DNA from: an uncultured Paracoccaceae bacterium
GTDB taxonomy: Bacteria; Pseudomonadota; Alphaproteobacteria; Rhodobacterales; Rhodobacteraceae
Reading direction: 5' to 3'
Assembly (NCBI GenBank): GCA_947493145.1
Contig: CANLPZ010000001.1
Coordinates: forward strand, 1,206,501 to 1,270,500
DNA: 64,000 nt
The first letter of the stretch is position 1. Every line of letters begins with the position of its first letter. Both the position numbers and the translations under genes were made by a program. A model generated the notes under the pieces. That model made no database searches, had not been told where the DNA came from, and saw only the letters and a program-made list of their open reading frames with translations. This document shows, piece by piece, positions 10,594-21,394 of the stretch.

Positions 10594-11940
10594 ATGTCCC
10601 AATCCTTACAATCCATTTCCGACGCCCTTTTAACTGCCGCGAAAAAAGCTGGGGCGGACAATGCCGATGCAATTTCTGTGGCGGGAACATCCGTTTCAAT
10701 TGACGTTCGCGACGGCAACTTGGAACAAGCAGAACGGGCTGAGGGGACAGACGTTGGATTGCGGGTCTTTGTTGGTCAACGTCAGGCCATCGTTTCGTCA
10801 TCGGACACCAAGCCGGACACAATTTCGCAAATGGCTGAACGTGCCGTTGCAATGGCAAAACTTGCCCCCGAAGACCCCTATATTGGATTGGCTGATCCCG
10901 AACAGCTCGCGAAAGATTGGGACGTTGAGGCATTAGAGCTTTCGGATCCAACTGAAGAACCAGAACCCAAACAGTTGCAAGAGACTGCAATTGAAGCGGA
11001 AAACGCAGCACGCGAAATCAAAGGTGTCGAACAGGTACAATCCGCATCCGCCGCCTATGGTGCAACCGAAATTCACATTGCCGCAACAAACGGTTTTTCC
11101 GCCGGATACCGCCGCACTGACAACGCGCTTTCATGTGTTGCAATTGCGGGCACTGGAACAGGGATGGAACGCGACTACGACGGTGATTTCCGCGTGTATC
11201 GCAGCGATATGCGAAGTGCCGCAGAAATCGGCAAACTTGCGGGTGAACGTTGCATCGAACGACTTGGTGCGACGCGCCCAAAAACGGGGACTTATCCCGT
11301 TTTGTTTGACGAACGGATCTCGTCTGGACTGATCGGGCATTTGCTTGCCGCGATCAATGGTACGAATATTGCACGCGGGTCGTCATGGCTAAAGGATGCA
11401 ATGGGAAAGCAAGTGCTCCCTTCGGGACTAACTGTAACCGAAAACCCACTGCGACCGCGCGTGACTGGTTCACGTCCGTTCGACGCCGAAGGGCTGCCAC
11501 GAAAAATTCGCAACATTGTCGAAGACGGCGTATTACAAAGCTGGACGTTGGATTTAGCAACCGCTCGCAAGCTTGGCCTTGAATCGACCGGTTCCGCTGG
11601 CCGCGGTACATCTGGTCCACCGTCACCATCTGTTTCCAACATCGAATTAACCGCAGGAACGCACAGCCGCGACGACTTAATCCGCGATATGGGAACCGGG
11701 CTTTGGGTGACTTCAATGATTGGTTCAACGATTAATCCCAACACGGGCGACTATTCGCGCGGCGCAGCCGGATTCTGGGTTGAAAACGGCGAAGTAATAG
11801 GCCCCGTAAATGAGTGCACAATTGCTGGGAACCTGCGCGAAATGCTGGGGCGAATTGTTCCAGCAAATGACGCACGCGCGCATCTTAGCCGCGTTGTACC
11901 ATCCATATTGATTGACGGAATGGCGCTTGCAGGTGAGTGA
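10594..11940 (+). CDS. pmbA: TldD/PmbA family protein (TldE subunit)
   Basis: A 448-residue PmbA/TldE homologue. In E. coli TldD and TldE form a heterodimeric metallopeptidase; TldE is the subunit without the metal site. The C-terminal half shows the family signatures FDERISSGLIGHLLAAINGT, DAEGLPRKIRNIVEDGVLQS and NPNTGDYSRGAAGFWVENGE, and the gene lacks the HExxxH motif of TldD, as expected for TldE. It heads a run with cysQ, DUF4170, a Kdo-transferase-like gene and lpxK, and overlaps cysQ by eight bases. Confidence 0.93.
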   Translation: MSQSLQSISDALLTAAKKAGADNADAISVAGTSVSIDVRDGNLEQAERAEGTDVGLRVFVGQRQAIVSSSDTKPDTISQMAERAVAMAKLAPEDPYIGLADPEQLAKDWDVEALELSDPTEEPEPKQLQETAIEAENAAREIKGVEQVQSASAAYGATEIHIAATNGFSAGYRRTDNALSCVAIAGTGTGMERDYDGDFRVYRSDMRSAAEIGKLAGERCIERLGATRPKTGTYPVLFDERISSGLIGHLLAAINGTNIARGSSWLKDAMGKQVLPSGLTVTENPLRPRVTGSRPFDAEGLPRKIRNIVEDGVLQSWTLDLATARKLGLESTGSAGRGTSGPPSPSVSNIELTAGTHSRDDLIRDMGTGLWVTSMIGSTINPNTGDYSRGAAGFWVENGEVIGPVNECTIAGNLREMLGRIVPANDARAHLSRVVPSILIDGMALAGE

Positions 11941-12700
11941 TCTGGAACTGATTATCGACGCCGCAAAAAATGCTGGGGCGATCGCAACAAATTACTTTCG
12001 TAAAGATCCACAAGTTTGGAACAAACCCGACGGCGCAGGCCCAGTCACCGAAGCAGATCTTGCCGTAAACGAATATCTTGAAACGACATTGCGCTCGACC
12101 AGATCCAGCTATGGCTGGCTGTCCGAAGAAACCGAAGATCACGCCGCGCGTCTTAAAACGGATCGTCAATTTATCGTCGACCCAATTGATGGCACGCGGG
12201 CTTTCATTGAAGGAAACAACAACTGGTCCCATTCGATCGCAGTCTGCGAAAATGGGGAGATCACACACGCTGTTGTCTACCTGCCGTTGCGCGATCAAAT
12301 GTATACTGCAGAAAAGGGAAAAGGCGCGTTTTTAAATGGTGACCCCATTACTGCCACATCGCAGGGCGACCTGCATACCGCGAACGTTTTGACCGCGAAA
12401 CCAAACATGGCACCGTCCCATTGGCAAAATGCCGTGCCCGATTTCAATGTCAGTTTTCGATCTTCTTTGGCGTATCGCTTGGCGTTGGTCGCACACGGTC
12501 GGTTTGACGCGATGCTTACGCTTCGTCGAACATGGGAATGGGATGTCGCTGCGGGCGTTTTGATTGCATCAGAAGCTGGTGCAAAATCAGTTACCAAAGA
12601 TGGTAAGATACCGCGATTTAACAATCCAGAACCGTCGTTGAATTGTATCATCACTGGTGCACCAAAACTAACCGACAATATTTTAAACGAACTCGCCTAA
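11933..12700 (+). CDS. cysQ: 3'(2'),5'-bisphosphate nucleotidase (CysQ/inositol monophosphatase family)
   Basis: The 255-residue product belongs to the Mg-dependent, Li-sensitive phosphatase superfamily. Visible motifs are SEETEDH (metal ligand Glu), DPIDGTRAFIEG (metal and substrate site) and the C-terminal WDVAAG. CysQ recycles 3'-phosphoadenosine 5'-phosphate from sulfur assimilation; an inositol-1-phosphatase role is the main alternative. I chose the GTG at 11933, which overlaps pmbA by eight bases; a TTG 21 bases upstream in the same frame would add seven residues but lies deeper inside pmbA. Confidence 0.88.
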   Translation: MSDLELIIDAAKNAGAIATNYFRKDPQVWNKPDGAGPVTEADLAVNEYLETTLRSTRSSYGWLSEETEDHAARLKTDRQFIVDPIDGTRAFIEGNNNWSHSIAVCENGEITHAVVYLPLRDQMYTAEKGKGAFLNGDPITATSQGDLHTANVLTAKPNMAPSHWQNAVPDFNVSFRSSLAYRLALVAHGRFDAMLTLRRTWEWDVAAGVLIASEAGAKSVTKDGKIPRFNNPEPSLNCIITGAPKLTDNILNELA

Positions 12701-12758
12701 ACCTTGACGCTTTGACGTAAGGGCGTAGGGTGCAGGGAAATCGAAAACGGAGAAAACA

Positions 12759-13001
12759 ATGAGCCAGCGACTTCATCTTGTGTTCGGCGGGGAACTTGTC
12801 GACCCTACAAAAAATGTGTTCAAGGATGTTGACGACATCCATGTTGTGGGAATTTTCGCGAACTACGAAGCTGCCTATGACGCGTGGAAATCCGAAGCAC
12901 AGCGAACTGTCGATAATGCCCATATGCGTTATTTCATTGCTCATATTCACCGCCTTCGTGACGAAGAAGCCGCTGCATCGTCGACGGAAGAATTGGGTTA
13001 A
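12759..13001 (+). CDS. DUF4170 domain-containing protein
   Basis: An 80-residue cytoplasmic protein beginning MSQRLHLVFGGEL, matching the DUF4170 pattern (VFGGEL...D...VGIFANYEAAYDAWKSEAQRTVDNA) found in alphaproteobacteria beside Kdo transferase and lpxK genes. A GGAG ribosome binding site precedes the ATG. Its function is unknown; the constant neighbourhood suggests a link with lipid A or Kdo assembly. Confidence 0.88.
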   Translation: MSQRLHLVFGGELVDPTKNVFKDVDDIHVVGIFANYEAAYDAWKSEAQRTVDNAHMRYFIAHIHRLRDEEAAASSTEELG

Positions 13002-13016
13002 CCCAATAGGCGCATC

Positions 13017-14222
13017 ATGGGACGGTCATTGTCATTAGCAGCCTATTTGGCGTTCAAACGTGACCCAGTCCCTGTTGACACGTCACACTGGACGAAACGA
13101 CAGAACGGGACGCTGATCTGGATTCACATCCACGAAAAATCGTCCCAAAACGCAGTCGTTGATCTGGCCAAGCGTCTGCACCACGATGATGACGCGCTTC
13201 ATTTTTTAATTACCGCGCCATTTGACGTCTTTATCGAAGAGGTGTTCATCGAAACAACGACGCTGAACGTCTCGAGCTTGAAGTCGGCGAATTTGTTTTT
13301 CGATCATTGGATGCCAAACATCGCAATTTGGGTGACGGGGCATCTAAAACCTGCGTTTGTTTATGCCAGCGGAAAACGGGGTATTCCTCAGATACTTCTG
13401 GATGCGACGGTCGACGGTTTTGACGGTCCCGCTGCAAACAATTTTACAAATTTTCAAACGTCGTTGTTGGGACGGTTCGCGCGCGTGTTGGCGGCAAACG
13501 AAGACGCAATGGCAAAGCTGCGCAAACTTGGAGCGATTGAAGATAGGCTTTCATTGTCGGGTGAACTGAATGATTCAGCGCCGATACTATCTTGTGATGA
13601 GATAGAACGCGATGCGCTTGCAGACCAATTGGCGGGTCGTTCCGTTTGGTTGGTGAATTCCTGCGTGGAACAAGAAATAAAAATGGTCATATCGGCGCAC
13701 AAGCGTGGAATGCGATCAGCGCACCGAATGTTGATGGTCATCGTAACAGACGATCATGAATTGGCGGAACGCGTTCAAATTGCGACGATGAACGCAGGTT
13801 TGGAAACTCTGCGCACCACAGACATGAAAGACATCGACGCCTTTACCCAAGTCTTCATTGCGGACGAACCCGAAGACCTTGGACTTTGGTATCGTTTGGC
13901 GACATTGACGTTTGTCGGCGGGACCCTATCGGGACAAGCTTTACGAAACCCATTTGAGGCAGCCGCACTTGGATCTGCGATATTGTTCGGGCCCGACACA
14001 GGCGCATTCCCTCAAGAGTTTTCGCGTCTTGAAAAGGCTGGTGCTGCCAAAAAAATCCGTAATCCTGTCGAGCTTGGACAAGCAGTAGAAAGGTATATTT
14101 CACCCGACAAGGCCGCGGAAATGGCGCATGCGGCATGGGACGAAAGCACAAAAGGTGCTGAAACAACCGACTTTGTAAAAGAGGTCGTGTTTGAAACCTT
14201 AGAAACAAGTGAGGCTTTGTGA
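13017..14222 (+). CDS. Kdo-transferase-like glycosyltransferase (WaaA/KdtA family, diverged)
   Basis: A 401-residue protein between DUF4170 and lpxK. The C-terminal half fits WaaA well: [20 protein letters not shown] followed by FGPDTGAF, corresponding to the usual GGSL...NPLEPAAL...GP..NF block that binds CMP-Kdo. The N-terminal half is diverged. Where WaaA has a conserved SVGE with the catalytic Glu, this protein reads HEKSSQN, and the ETELWPN motif is replaced by VTGHLKPAF. There is also no N-terminal membrane anchor. It may be an altered glycosyltransferase, or the true Kdo transferase may be encoded elsewhere. It overlaps lpxK by one base (TGATG). Confidence 0.78.
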   Translation: MGRSLSLAAYLAFKRDPVPVDTSHWTKRQNGTLIWIHIHEKSSQNAVVDLAKRLHHDDDALHFLITAPFDVFIEEVFIETTTLNVSSLKSANLFFDHWMPNIAIWVTGHLKPAFVYASGKRGIPQILLDATVDGFDGPAANNFTNFQTSLLGRFARVLAANEDAMAKLRKLGAIEDRLSLSGELNDSAPILSCDEIERDALADQLAGRSVWLVNSCVEQEIKMVISAHKRGMRSAHRMLMVIVTDDHELAERVQIATMNAGLETLRTTDMKDIDAFTQVFIADEPEDLGLWYRLATLTFVGGTLSGQALRNPFEAAALGSAILFGPDTGAFPQEFSRLEKAGAAKKIRNPVELGQAVERYISPDKAAEMAHAAWDESTKGAETTDFVKEVVFETLETSEAL

Positions 14223-15217
14223 TGCGTGCTCCGTCGTTTTGGTTCACCTCACCTTCAGATCTAACTTGGCAGGCCCGATTGCTGGCGCCACTCGGGATGC
14301 TTTATGCCAAACTTACAGCTCGCCGATTGAAACGGCCCCCTAAATTTTCCGTTGATGTTCCCGTTATTTGTATCGGAAACATAAATGCTGGCGGGACAGG
14401 TAAGACCCCCACTGCAATTGCCGTTGGACAATATTTGCGGTCGGCAGGGGAAACACCGATATTTGTAACACGTGGTTATGGTGGATCGCTCGAAGGGCCG
14501 GTTGAAATCGATCCAACAGTTAATGGAGCCGATGAAACGGGTGACGAACCACAGTTGCTCGCAGCGTTCGCACCAACAATTGTTGCGAAGTCCCGAGCAG
14601 ACGGTGTGAAACTCGCGCAGGCGCGCGGTGCGAGCGTCATTATCATGGATGACGGGTTCCAAAATCCTGATGTCGAAAAAGATGTGAACATTGTTGTTGT
14701 CGACGCCGCACGTGGGTTCGGGAACGGTCGCTGTATTCCAGCCGGCCCATTGCGTGAACCTGTTTCAGTTGGGTTAGCACGCGCAGATCTTTTGATTTCT
14801 ATCGGCGCACAACAAACCCAAAAGTTCGGAGCAAACGCGGCCGTAACACACGTCACCGCGCAACTGAAACCGTTAGAAACAGGTATGACATGGACAAACA
14901 TGCCTGTTTTAGCTTTTGCAGGAATTGGGCATCCAGAGAAATTTTTTGAAACTTTGACGTCGCTCGGGGCGAAGTTGATTCACGCCGAAGCATTGAGTGA
15001 CCACCAACCGTTAACTGACGCTTTGATGGCGCGATTAGAAATGGACGCCAAACGTCACAATGCACAATTGGTGACAACCGAAAAAGACGCCGTTCGCTTA
15101 CCAAAATCATTTCGCACAAAGGTACTAACAGTGCCTGTGCGGCTTGAATTATCTGACTGGGACCAATTTGACGATCTGTTTTCAATCGTAAAGCAAAAGA
15201 AAAGCCCCACTAAATAG
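14222..15217 (+). CDS. lpxK: Tetraacyldisaccharide 4'-kinase
   Basis: LpxK phosphorylates the 4' position of the lipid A disaccharide at the inner membrane. The 331-residue product starts with an amphipathic region containing the family pattern RAPSFW, and has the P-loop GGTGKT at residues 57-62 and the DDGFQNP motif further on (about 143-149), both diagnostic. The ATG at 14222 overlaps the stop of the preceding gene (TGATG); a GTG three bases upstream is possible. It ends within a hairpin shared with the convergent dsbA-like gene. Confidence 0.95.
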   Translation: MRAPSFWFTSPSDLTWQARLLAPLGMLYAKLTARRLKRPPKFSVDVPVICIGNINAGGTGKTPTAIAVGQYLRSAGETPIFVTRGYGGSLEGPVEIDPTVNGADETGDEPQLLAAFAPTIVAKSRADGVKLAQARGASVIIMDDGFQNPDVEKDVNIVVVDAARGFGNGRCIPAGPLREPVSVGLARADLLISIGAQQTQKFGANAAVTHVTAQLKPLETGMTWTNMPVLAFAGIGHPEKFFETLTSLGAKLIHAEALSDHQPLTDALMARLEMDAKRHNAQLVTTEKDAVRLPKSFRTKVLTVPVRLELSDWDQFDDLFSIVKQKKSPTK

Positions 15218-15226
15218 TGAGGCTTT
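15195..15226 (-). terminator. Terminator between lpxK and the DsbA-family gene
   Basis: A stem pairing 15201-15210 with 15217-15226 (one mismatch) overlaps the lpxK stop. On the minus strand it is followed by a T-rich stretch, so it mainly serves the DsbA-family gene, perhaps both directions. Confidence 0.65.
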
Positions 15227-15242
15227 CCAATCCAGATTCGAA

Positions 15243-15923
15243 TTAGTTTCCGAGCTTTTCATCAAGCAAAGTGGAAAAATCAGCGTAGCTCATATTCGAA
15301 TGTTTCTTACCATCGATAATAAAAGATGGTGTCGACGAAATTTCGTCAGCTTCGGCATTTTGCTGATACCACGCCACCAAGTTTTGGGCATTGTCGGCAT
15401 CTTGCAAACAGGCATCGGCCTCTTCTGCGGTTAGCCCCGCCGTAAGTCCAATTTGGCGCAGCTCGCCCGCGATCGTTGCTGGGTCACCACTGGCCGTCCA
15501 TTCGCGTTGCTTCGTGTAAAGCAAATCAGAAATTCCAAAAAAGCGTTGAGAATTATCACCGCACCGTGCGATCATGGAACCCCATAACCCGTAACGGTCG
15601 AAATACACCTCGCGGTAAACGAACTTTACCTTCCCAGTATCAATGTAATTTTCTTTGATGTCTTTAAATGCGCCTGCGTGAAAGCTTGCACAATGCGGAC
15701 ACGTGTAAGACGCGTATTCAACAATCGTGATCGGAGCATTTTCATCGCCCAACACCATTTCGGTAATGCCATCAAATGCCGTCGAGGTATCGGCAGCGTC
15801 ATTCGCAACACTTTCCTGCGCCGAAGCAGGTGCAACAACTTCTGCTCCGCCGCCACTTAGAAAATATGCGCCACCGGCAATGGCAGCGACTGCTACAGCC
15901 GCGAGAGGTATAAGTTTATTCAT
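15243..15923 (-). CDS. DsbA family thiol-disulfide oxidoreductase
   Basis: A 226-residue exported thioredoxin-fold protein. The N-terminus is a signal anchor (LIPLAAVAVAAIAGGAYFL). The redox motif CPHC is at residues 75-78 and the cis-proline loop is SSTPSFIIDG. This matches the DsbA/BdbD group that oxidises or isomerises periplasmic disulfides. Two more Cys (in ARCGDN and ADACLQD) could form a structural pair. The dciA-like gene lies 12 bases upstream on the same strand, so they are probably cotranscribed. Confidence 0.92.
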   Translation of the reverse strand: MNKLIPLAAVAVAAIAGGAYFLSGGGAEVVAPASAQESVANDAADTSTAFDGITEMVLGDENAPITIVEYASYTCPHCASFHAGAFKDIKENYIDTGKVKFVYREVYFDRYGLWGSMIARCGDNSQRFFGISDLLYTKQREWTASGDPATIAGELRQIGLTAGLTAEEADACLQDADNAQNLVAWYQQNAEADEISSTPSFIIDGKKHSNMSYADFSTLLDEKLGN

Positions 15924-15935
15924 AGCGTCAGGTCC

Positions 15936-16463
15936 TTAGGGTTTCGAATGTGACAAAACATTTTGGGCCAACAGTTTCAAGGCATCACGCAGGTCACCGT
16001 CGGCGACATCTTGCGACACCTCATTGGCTTGTTCGATAATTTCAGGGGCAACGGGGGTTTCCGTTTTGGGCGCAGGTTCAAACGCCACCTTTCCTTCGGC
16101 AAATCCTGTCGCAGCGGTTTGTGTAATCCGGATGTGCGAAATGGCGTTGTATCCGTAACAGGCGTTTACCTTTTCCTTTATCTGTTCTTTTTGCATTTCA
16201 AGCATTGGCGCCTGTGCACCAGTGGTCAACACCGTCAACGTCGCGCCAAACCCATCGCGGGCATAGCCGATTTTCACGGGCTGCGCGACAGACGCAATCG
16301 ATGCGCCAACGATCTCTTTCCAGTGGGTCAGGACACGCGTTTGGGCAAAGCCTCGTGTTTCTGTCGCTTGACGTATTCGAGATTGCACCAATCCAGACGC
16401 GCGCGAAAATTTGTATTTTCGACGCGGCGCGGTGTTTTGTTTTGATGCCGTTTCACGAGTCAT
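15936..16463 (-). CDS. DUF721/DciA-like protein
   Basis: A 175-residue protein. Residues about 20-120 fit the DUF721 domain (WKEIVGASIASVAQPVKIGY, then LTVLTTGAQAPMLEMQKEQI), which in many bacteria defines DciA, the loader of the replicative helicase. The C-terminal 50 residues are acidic and look disordered. A DNA-replication role is inferred from the domain alone. It is divergent from mutY. Confidence 0.8.
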   Translation of the reverse strand: MTRETASKQNTAPRRKYKFSRASGLVQSRIRQATETRGFAQTRVLTHWKEIVGASIASVAQPVKIGYARDGFGATLTVLTTGAQAPMLEMQKEQIKEKVNACYGYNAISHIRITQTAATGFAEGKVAFEPAPKTETPVAPEIIEQANEVSQDVADGDLRDALKLLAQNVLSHSKP

Positions 16464-16545
16464 GACTTGTTTCCTGTCGGTTCATATTACTTTAATGCAC
16501 TTAAAAGGTCGATCCAGTGAAACCATTTCTAAAGGTGAGTAAAGT

Positions 16546-17598
16546 TTGCGTGAAGGAACAGTAAGTCGCACCCTTCTTGAATGGTATGACACCCATGCAC
16601 GTGATCTGCCGTGGCGGATCGGTCCAGCAGACCGGCACGCATCACAACCCGACCCTTATCGCGTCTGGTTGTCAGAAGTCATGTTGCAGCAAACCACTGT
16701 TGCAGCCGTGAAAGATTACTTTCACCGTTTCACGACCCGTTGGCCGACCGTATCGGCATTGGCAAATGCCGACGACGCGGACGTCATGGCGGAATGGGCA
16801 GGGCTGGGATATTATGCGCGTGCGCGTAACCTATTGAAATGTGCCCGTTTGATTGCATTCGAATATGATAGCGTGTTTCCCCAAACTGCGTCCGAGTTGA
16901 TCAAACTTCCTGGAATTGGTCCTTATACCGCAGCGGCAATTGCATCGATCGCTTTTGATGAAACCGCGACAGTAATGGATGGTAACGTCGAACGTGTTAT
17001 GTCGCGACTTCACGATGAACACGCGCCGCTCCCGAATTCGAAACCAGTTTTGTTTTCGTATGCAGAACAACACACACCGACTACACGCCCAGGTGATTAT
17101 GCGCAGGCCGTCATGGATTTGGGTGCAACAATTTGCACTCCGAAATCACCAACCTGTGCGATTTGCCCATTGAAATCAGTGTGTCGAGCTTTCTCTGCAG
17201 GGACGGAAACAGAGTTACCAAAGAAAACGCCGAAGAAACCTAAGCCTACCAGACATGGCATTGCCTATATCGCAATCCGATCAGACGGCGCTGTTTTATT
17301 AGAAACGCGACCGAACAAAGGATTGCTTGGCGGGATGCTGGGATGGCCAACAACGGAGTGGGGCGACGCAATCACACCCGCGCCACCCATTGAAGCCGAC
17401 TGGATAACGTTGAATACCACCGTTCGCCATACCTTTACCCATTTCCACTTAGAGCTTCAGGTTGCGACATCAAACGTGGAACTTGAAACTGTCCCGAGCA
17501 TCGGCCGCTTTATGACGAGCGACGTTTGGTCACCTTCGGATTTACCCACTGTCATGCGAAAAGCGTTTGATTTGGTCCAAAAAAACCGTGCAGGCTAG
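16546..17598 (+). CDS. mutY: A/G-specific adenine glycosylase
   Basis: MutY removes adenine mispaired with 8-oxoguanine. The 350-residue protein has the catalytic Glu in SEVMLQQT (E44), the helix-hairpin-helix LPGIGPYTAAAIASIAFDE followed by the catalytic Asp of VMDGNVERV, a C-x6-C-x2-C-x5-C iron-sulfur loop (about residues 197-213) and a C-terminal NUDIX-like 8-oxoG recognition domain. I accept the TTG start at 16546 because an AGGTGAG ribosome binding site lies seven bases upstream and no ATG fits. Confidence 0.94.
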   Translation: MREGTVSRTLLEWYDTHARDLPWRIGPADRHASQPDPYRVWLSEVMLQQTTVAAVKDYFHRFTTRWPTVSALANADDADVMAEWAGLGYYARARNLLKCARLIAFEYDSVFPQTASELIKLPGIGPYTAAAIASIAFDETATVMDGNVERVMSRLHDEHAPLPNSKPVLFSYAEQHTPTTRPGDYAQAVMDLGATICTPKSPTCAICPLKSVCRAFSAGTETELPKKTPKKPKPTRHGIAYIAIRSDGAVLLETRPNKGLLGGMLGWPTTEWGDAITPAPPIEADWITLNTTVRHTFTHFHLELQVATSNVELETVPSIGRFMTSDVWSPSDLPTVMRKAFDLVQKNRAG

Positions 17599-17622
17599 CC
17601 TTATGAAACGGAAGGTACGATT

Positions 17623-18753
17623 ATGACCCGTCGCGAATTTTCAAAACTGACATCTGCATTGCCGTTTTGGGCCTCCCTCATCTTGGCCCCGCTTGCGTGG
17701 ATCGCCGCGATACAGGGCGGGCTTTGGATCGCTGTGGTCCCGATCACCATTATGTTTTTGTTCCCGCTTGTTGATGCAATGACAGGTTTGAACACAGACA
17801 ACCCTGACCTTGAAACGCCCGACGAGGATTTAAAATGGTATCGGCTTGTCACGCTCATTTGGCCGCCAATCCAATTCGTCACAATTTTCGGCATTTTGTT
17901 CGTAGTTACGCGCCAAGGTTACATGTCTGGCGTCGATCAATGGTTATTATTTTGTGCAATCGGAACGATGACCGGAACAGTTGGCATCAACTTTTCTCAT
18001 GAATTGATGCATCAAAAACCAAAGATTGAACGCCACGCGGCCGACTTTTTATTGGCTCAAGTCCTGTATTCGCATTTTCGAAGCGAGCATTTGTTAGTTC
18101 ATCACCGTTACGTCGCGACTCCGAAAGACGCGGTAACAGCACGCTACAACGAAGGCTTCCACCGGTTTTTTTTCCGAGTTTTGATGGAATGTGGCCCTTC
18201 TGCCTTTGACGCGGAAAAGAAAATGTTGGAACGAAAGGGACTTAGATGGTCAGACCTTTCGAACCCATTTTGGAAATACTGGGTTTTGCAGTTGATTATG
18301 CTGGCCATTGCCTTTTCCATCGCTGGGTTTTGGGGTGTCTTTTTGTTCGCGGCTCAAGCCTTTACCGCAATTTTATACTTAGAGCTGGTCAACTATATCG
18401 AACATTATGGGCTGACGCGGAAACATTTGGGCGACGGTAAATACGAACATGTTTTGCCGCGTCATTCGTGGAATGCATCGCACAAGGCGTCGAATTGGTT
18501 GTTGATCAATCTTCAACGCCATAGCGACCACCACTATAAACCCAACCGTCGTTTTCCCTTGCTTCAAACATATGACAAAGATGATGCACCACAATTACCC
18601 TATGGGTATCCGCTCCTTGGCATCGCGGCCCTTATACCACCCGTTTGGCGACGTATGATGAATCCCAAAGTACGGGCTTGGCGTAAAAAGTATTATCCAG
18701 AAATCGAAGATTGGTCCGCGTATAAAACCGCATCAAATCCGATGCCTCGATAG
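17623..18753 (+). CDS. alkB: Alkane 1-monooxygenase (AlkB-type membrane di-iron hydroxylase)
   Basis: A 376-residue integral membrane protein with about six hydrophobic helices. It carries the His motifs of AlkB hydroxylases: HELMHQ (around residue 126), EHLLVHHRY (around 160) and LQRHSDHHYKPNRRF (around 302), plus NYIEHYGL. These ligate the di-iron centre that inserts oxygen at the terminal carbon of alkanes or fatty acids. No rubredoxin gene is nearby, so electron donors must be elsewhere. Short spacing (24 bases) from mutY suggests read-through from that gene. Confidence 0.92.
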   Translation: MTRREFSKLTSALPFWASLILAPLAWIAAIQGGLWIAVVPITIMFLFPLVDAMTGLNTDNPDLETPDEDLKWYRLVTLIWPPIQFVTIFGILFVVTRQGYMSGVDQWLLFCAIGTMTGTVGINFSHELMHQKPKIERHAADFLLAQVLYSHFRSEHLLVHHRYVATPKDAVTARYNEGFHRFFFRVLMECGPSAFDAEKKMLERKGLRWSDLSNPFWKYWVLQLIMLAIAFSIAGFWGVFLFAAQAFTAILYLELVNYIEHYGLTRKHLGDGKYEHVLPRHSWNASHKASNWLLINLQRHSDHHYKPNRRFPLLQTYDKDDAPQLPYGYPLLGIAALIPPVWRRMMNPKVRAWRKKYYPEIEDWSAYKTASNPMPR

Positions 18754-18761
18754 ATCCCACA

Positions 18762-18800
18762 AAACCAAAAAGCCCCGCCGATCCCATTGGACGGCGGGGA
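18762..18800 (-). terminator. Terminator of ccrM (possibly bidirectional with alkB)
   Basis: A GC-rich stem (18773-18784 with 18789-18799, one bulge). On the minus strand it is followed by a T-rich run, so it fits best as the ccrM terminator. Confidence 0.75.
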
Positions 18801-18859
18801 AGTTCATGCCGTGGTCAAGGCCACAGGCATCGGCGGTAACCGTAATAATCGTAAAGTTG

Positions 18860-19978
<1,119 letters not shown>

Positions 19979-20022
19979 TCAGTGTTCGGTGCATTTTGCA
20001 CTCGTTTGTTGAGGTCAAAGAT

Positions 20023-20061
20023 GATTCATAACCGATTCGTCGTCAAATTCTTTTTTGAATC
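20023..20061. promoter_or_regulatory. ccrM: Cluster of three GANTC sites upstream of ccrM
   Basis: GANTC occurs at 20023-20027, 20034-20038 and 20057-20061, between 54 and 92 bases upstream of the ccrM start; the last site overlaps the 3' end of rnhB. In Caulobacter, GANTC sites in the ccrM leader make transcription sensitive to methylation, so the same control is likely here. That is inference from position. Confidence 0.6.
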
Positions 20062-20698
20062 AGTTACTTACAGATTTTCCTTGATACAAGATATTGTGTA
20101 CCGGTTTAAATGAACGTCTATGGTGAGGGGTTACACCAAGATTTTGGAGCGCTTCGCGATGGGCTTTGCTTGGATAACCGGCGTTTGTTTCCCATCCATA
20201 TCCGGGATGCTGTTGCGCTAAATCCACCATTATGCGATCGCGACACACTTTTGCCACAATTGAAGCCGCAGCAATCGACACCGAATGTGCGTCGCCTTTG
20301 ACAATCGTTTGGTTCGAAATTTGCAAACCGCGTGGAATTTGATTTCCATCAATCAAAGCGTGATCTGCTGGTTGCTTCAGACCTTCGACCGCACGTACCA
20401 TCGCGATATGCGACGCACGCAAGATGTTTAACTCATCAATTTCTTCGACGCTCGCGTGTGCAATGCTTACGTCTGCGATTTCCAATAACGTTTCAAACAA
20501 CGCATCGCGTTTTTTGGCCGACAATTTTTTACTATCGTTCAGGCCATCTGGTATGTGTTCGGGATTTAACCAAACAGCAGCGGCGGTCACTGGCCCCGCC
20601 AAAGGTCCGCGTCCCACCTCATCCACACCGACGACACGGGAAAATCCACGGTCGTACGCAATTTGTTCAAATGAATAATCTGGTTTGGTCTGTGTCAT
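20060..20698 (-). CDS. rnhB: Ribonuclease HII
   Basis: A 212-residue enzyme that cleaves the RNA strand of RNA-DNA hybrids and embedded ribonucleotides. The motif [14 protein letters not shown] supplies the first catalytic Asp and Glu, and [10 protein letters not shown] and the later [10 protein letters not shown] block complete the active site. I start it at the ATG at 20698 ([11 protein letters not shown]); the frame remains open 14 codons further upstream, but those residues are not typical. It lies upstream of ccrM on the same strand. Confidence 0.95.
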   Translation of the reverse strand: MTQTKPDYSFEQIAYDRGFSRVVGVDEVGRGPLAGPVTAAAVWLNPEHIPDGLNDSKKLSAKKRDALFETLLEIADVSIAHASVEEIDELNILRASHIAMVRAVEGLKQPADHALIDGNQIPRGLQISNQTIVKGDAHSVSIAAASIVAKVCRDRIMVDLAQQHPGYGWETNAGYPSKAHREALQNLGVTPHHRRSFKPVHNILYQGKSVSN

Positions 20699-20795
20699 GA
20701 ATCTGTGCAGATCAAATCGAATGACACGTTGCAAGTCCAAAACGGCGAGAGGTCCATGTCCAAACCCCTCACCGCTCCGTTTCAGCCTGACATAA

Positions 20796-21245
20796 TCAAG
20801 CGTTCGGATTTAGTCGGTAACCGCTGTGTTTCAAACACCGTATTCCATATCCGTGACGAATGCCTTTTGACGTCCAAAGCTTGCGTTCACATTTCGCAGG
20901 TAACCAATCAAACCCTTGGTACCGGTTTTGCAAACATCGTTTCCCAAGAACGCGGCGATCACCCTCTGCCGTCAAATGCGTGCGTACGCATGACGCAGGC
21001 AGATGACGATGGCGCGGCAACACTGGTTTGTGCACCTTTGGCGGTTGCTTCACCTTCCGCTTTGGCGCGTAAGTCGGCGCCGGATCATCCTTTTTCGCGT
21101 TTTGGATAGCCTTCCCCAAAATAAACAGAGCCAAGGCGCCAGCGATAACCTGTCCAACTTCCTCTTCTCCGGCTTGGGCCGGTGCAGATATAGATGTGAA
21201 CGCCAATGACAGCGACAACACGGATGCGATAAATGTGCGTTTCAT
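20796..21245 (-). CDS. Small exported basic protein of unknown function
   Basis: A 149-residue protein starting at the ATG at 21245. It has a signal peptide ending in APAQA, a short second hydrophobic stretch (VIAGALALFILGKAI) just after it, a proline/lysine-rich linker, and a C-terminal region with four Cys in two similar units (LPASCVRTH...KRCLQNRY and LPAKCERKL...IRCLKHSGY). The paired pattern suggests two small disulfide-bonded repeats facing the periplasm. I do not recognise the family. Confidence 0.75.
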   Translation of the reverse strand: MKRTFIASVLSLSLAFTSISAPAQAGEEEVGQVIAGALALFILGKAIQNAKKDDPAPTYAPKRKVKQPPKVHKPVLPRHRHLPASCVRTHLTAEGDRRVLGKRCLQNRYQGFDWLPAKCERKLWTSKGIRHGYGIRCLKHSGYRLNPNA

Positions 21246-21394
21246 AGTCAAACCTTTCAATTGGTCCTCGGGTCGAGGCGGTGATGTGAAAAATTTGACC
21301 TGTGCGGTAAAGCCACTCAATAACAGCCAGCGGTTATCAAATACCATTGCACGTGATATTGGATAACAAACACGAACCAAAGATATACAGTCCT

